Part shown: piece after piece, positions 15,308-17,334 of the stretch
Position numbering within the stretch: position 1 is the first letter of the stretch
Layout: every line of letters begins with the position of its first letter
Source: Chlamydiota bacterium
Lineage (GTDB): Bacteria > Chlamydiota > Chlamydiia > Chlamydiales > Rhabdochlamydiaceae
DNA length: 17,334 nt
Assembly (NCBI GenBank): GCA_027348355.1
Contig: DAIEPN010000215.1
Location: forward strand, 1-17,334
Direction of reading: 5' to 3'
Program-made: the position numbers and the translations under genes
Notes under the pieces: model-generated
The model's database searches: none
The model's input: only the letters and a program-made list of their open reading frames with translations
Told to the model about the DNA's origin: nothing

Positions 15308-15324
15308 AAACAAAAATTTTGTTT
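15308..15324. promoter_or_regulatory. Perfect palindrome abutting the symporter promoter
   Basis: AAACAAAA-A-TTTTGTTT is a perfect 8+8 palindrome ending one base before the -35 hexamer of the downstream promoter. Its position suits an activator or repressor site. It shares the ACAAAA...TTTTGT half-sites with the palindrome in the kinase promoter, though with different spacing. The function is inferred only. Confidence 0.35.
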
Positions 15325-15325
15325 C

Positions 15326-15355
15326 TTGACAATTAACAACAAATTGAAGTATCAA
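15326..15355 (+). promoter_or_regulatory. Candidate promoter of the symporter (and htpG)
   Basis: Consensus -35 TTGACA (15326-15331), 18-base spacer, TATCAA (15350-15355). Initiation near 15362 gives a leader of about 40 bases. The ribosome site before the ATG at 15403 is weak (AAAGAA). Confidence 0.5.
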
Positions 15356-15402
15356 AACTTCCATACTTTTTTATTTTCACAAAAAACAATTAAAGAAATT
15401 TT

Positions 15403-16791
15403 ATGAAACAACAACGCGAACATTGGGGCTCAAGGATTGGGTTCATCATGGCGGCCGCAGGATCTGCTATAGGCTTAGGAAGTTTATGGAGATTTCCTTA
15501 CTTGGCTGGAGAAAACGGAGGTGGGGCATTTGTCCTTTTATACGTCTTGTTTACTTTCTTTGTCGCTGTACCCGTTTTTATTGCGGAACTCGTAATTGGT
15601 AGAAATACGCAGAGAAGCGCAGTTTCTGCTTTTGGTGATTTAAGTAACCAGTCAAATAATTGGAAGCTTGTAGGCTGGCTCAATGTTCTCACAACTTTTT
15701 TAATTTTATCCTACTACAGCGTTGTATCCGGCTGGTGTGTCAACTACGCCCTTATGTCGATCAACCATTTTACTGCTGGAAGAACACCAGAACAAATCCG
15801 GGATGTCTTCACTTCTTTATATACCTCCGGTGATATCAATATTTTTTGGCTCTTTATCTTCATCTTGCTCAACATCGGTATCGTTTATGGGGGAATCAGA
15901 AAAGGGATCGAATATTGGAGCCGCAAGCTTATGCCGGCACTCTTGTTCATTCTTATAGGACTGTTCTTTTACAGCATGACGCTTAGCGGGTTTGGTGATG
16001 CATTTAAATTTTTATTCTATCCGGATTTTGCTAAATTAAAGGCCTCCAGCGTCCTTGATGCTCTCGGCATGTCCTTTTTTACCATGAGCGTAGGTCTCGG
16101 TATTATCATTACGTATGGTAGTTACATGAAGCATTCGGAGGATATTCCTAAAACAGGTTTCATCGTAAGTACCATGACCATGCTAGTATCGCTATTTGGG
16201 TCGCTCATGATATTCCCTATCATTTTCACCTTCGGTATGGCTCCAGAAGGGGGACCTGGCCTGGTATTTAAAACACTTCCTGTTCTTTTTAACGAATTAC
16301 CTGGGACTCTCGTCATCTCTACGGTGTTCTTTATCTTGCTTGTCTTTACAGCGTTAACTTCAACAATTTCCCTTTTGGAAGTGGTTGTTGCCAACCTGAT
16401 GGAACTCCTTTCTTGGTCTCGAGCTAAATCTGTTTTACTCTCTTCCTTAGGGATTTTTATTTTTGGAATTCCAAGTGCCCTTTCCGGGTCAGGTGGAATT
16501 TTTGCAAATTGGAAAGCTCTGTATGGAAAAGATTTCTTTGATACACTTAATTATTTTACTGGAAGCTGGATGTTACCGCTCGCGGCTTTATTTACCACCC
16601 TCTTTGTGGGTTGGTTTATGGATAAAAAAGTTTCCGCGGATGAATTCCTAAAAGGCACTTCCCTAGGAAAGATATTACGTGTATGGTTCTTTTTAATTCG
16701 TTGGTTAGCCCCTATTGCCATCTTACTTGTGATCTTACAAGAAGGCGGCGTTGTCGACGCAAATGCTATCGTAACCTATTTTAGAAAATAA
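15403..16791 (+). CDS. Sodium:neurotransmitter-symporter family (SNF/LeuT-type) transporter
   Basis: 462 residues, all membrane, probably 11 helices as in the shorter bacterial members. It would import an amino acid with sodium across the inner membrane; the substrate is not readable. The first helix has the family signature GSAIGLGSLWRFPYLAGENG (20-39) and aligns with LeuT position for position from REHW (5-8). Helix 6 has SFFTMSVGLG and helix 8 LTSTISLLE (318-326), so the second sodium site looks intact (Gly20, Ile23, Thr319, Ser320). At position 27, where LeuT and nearly all relatives have Asn as a ligand of the first sodium, this protein has Ser. The gene stands 18 bases before htpG, which suggests read-through. 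A 612-base non-coding region with a palindrome and a good promoter precedes it from the last terminator side. Confidence 0.93.
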   Translation: MKQQREHWGSRIGFIMAAAGSAIGLGSLWRFPYLAGENGGGAFVLLYVLFTFFVAVPVFIAELVIGRNTQRSAVSAFGDLSNQSNNWKLVGWLNVLTTFLILSYYSVVSGWCVNYALMSINHFTAGRTPEQIRDVFTSLYTSGDINIFWLFIFILLNIGIVYGGIRKGIEYWSRKLMPALLFILIGLFFYSMTLSGFGDAFKFLFYPDFAKLKASSVLDALGMSFFTMSVGLGIIITYGSYMKHSEDIPKTGFIVSTMTMLVSLFGSLMIFPIIFTFGMAPEGGPGLVFKTLPVLFNELPGTLVISTVFFILLVFTALTSTISLLEVVVANLMELLSWSRAKSVLLSSLGIFIFGIPSALSGSGGIFANWKALYGKDFFDTLNYFTGSWMLPLAALFTTLFVGWFMDKKVSADEFLKGTSLGKILRVWFFLIRWLAPIAILLVILQEGGVVDANAIVTYFRK

Positions 16792-16809
16792 TTTATAAGG
16801 AAACCTCTT

Positions 16810-17334
16810 ATGGCACAAGGCACTCTGAAAATTCATACAGAAAATATCCTACCAATCATTAAAAAATGGCTCTATTCCGATAAAGACATCTTCGTCAGAG
16901 AACTCGTTTCTAATGCATGCGATGCACTGTATAAAACGAAGGTACTTTCAGATAGCGGCGAAACCTCTGTTAATGAAGAAGAATTTCGTATCGATCTTAC
17001 TATCGATGCCGAAAAACGCACCCTTACCATTTCCGATACTGGGATTGGGATGTCTTCGGAAGAAGTGGAAAAATATATTGCGCAAGTAGCCTTTTCTGGG
17101 GCCGAAGAATTTCTAGGAAAATATAAGTCGCAAAATGAAAACGACCAAATCATCGGCCACTTTGGTCTTGGGTTCTATTCTGCTTATATGGTCTCCGAAA
17201 AAGTTGAAATCAATACTCTCTCTTATCGCAATGAATCAACACCTGTTTTTTGGTCCTGCGACGGATCTTCTGAATATACAATCGAAGAAGGTACACAAAA
17301 GACAAGAGGAACTAGCATCACTCTCTTCATTGAC
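16810..17334 (+). CDS. htpG: Chaperone HtpG (Hsp90), N-terminal part cut by the window edge
   Basis: 175 codons are present with no stop; full HtpG has about 600-630 residues. The visible part is the GHKL ATPase domain: VRELVSNACDALYK (29-42) with catalytic Glu31 and Mg-binding Asn35, DTGIGM (76-81), the FSGAEEF lid stretch and GHFGLGFYSAYMV (116-128). Hsp90 refolds or holds client proteins in the cytoplasm through ATP-driven closure of a dimer. AAGGAAA (16797-16803) sits 6 bases before the ATG, a strong site. No promoter is evident in the 18-base gap after the symporter, so expression probably includes read-through, or a promoter inside that gene. Confidence 0.97.
   Translation, partial: MAQGTLKIHTENILPIIKKWLYSDKDIFVRELVSNACDALYKTKVLSDSGETSVNEEEFRIDLTIDAEKRTLTISDTGIGMSSEEVEKYIAQVAFSGAEEFLGKYKSQNENDQIIGHFGLGFYSAYMVSEKVEINTLSYRNESTPVFWSCDGSSEYTIEEGTQKTRGTSITLFID

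Noticed and set aside
1..17334. CRISPR array, tRNA, rRNA, insertion sequence or phage genes
   Set aside because: No spaced direct repeats, cloverleaf-like sequence, transposase or integrase motif was found on either strand by eye.

Overview
The window looks like a piece of a chlamydial chromosome, most likely from the amoeba- or arthropod-associated (environmental) Chlamydiae and not from Chlamydiaceae. Evidence: moderately AT-rich DNA, the block alaS-mfd ... amn-efp (these genes also lie close together in Chlamydia trachomatis, from memory), a short AMP nucleosidase of the chlamydial type, an SNF-family sodium symporter, and a degenerate eukaryotic-like kinase with an effector-like N-terminus. 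The taxonomic call is inference; no rRNA or tRNA is present to anchor it.

Layout. 1-1330: a possible tail of an upstream gene, then an AT-rich island with an atypical protein kinase and a candidate promoter whose spacer is filled by an inverted repeat. 1379-2995: a divergent pair, an exported alpha/beta hydrolase (-) and a GNAT acetyltransferase (+), with back-to-back candidate promoters. 3223-9214: alaS and mfd as an overlapping operon. 9211-11246 (-): tspO, amn and a broken ~185-codon gene carrying four single-base frameshifts. 11285-12919: efp and epmA as an overlapping pair, i.e. elongation factor P and the enzyme that modifies its Lys34. 12923-14557 (-): glutamine-dependent NAD+ synthetase. 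14558-15402: a non-coding stretch containing a small broken or switchable gene interrupted at a G8 tract, a rho-independent terminator, inverted repeats and a promoter. 15403-17334: SNF symporter and the first 175 codons of htpG, cut by the window edge.

Most of the window is housekeeping: tRNA charging, transcription-coupled repair, proline-stretch translation, NAD synthesis, protein folding. I do not see a multi-gene novel system, CRISPR array, insertion sequence or phage module. The parts that deserve attention are the kinase and its operator-like palindrome, two decayed or switchable reading frames that carry no intact ORF (10689-11246 and 14765-15061), the efp-epmA coupling, a recurrent TTGCT -35 element, and a Ser in place of the usual Asn in the sodium site of the symporter.
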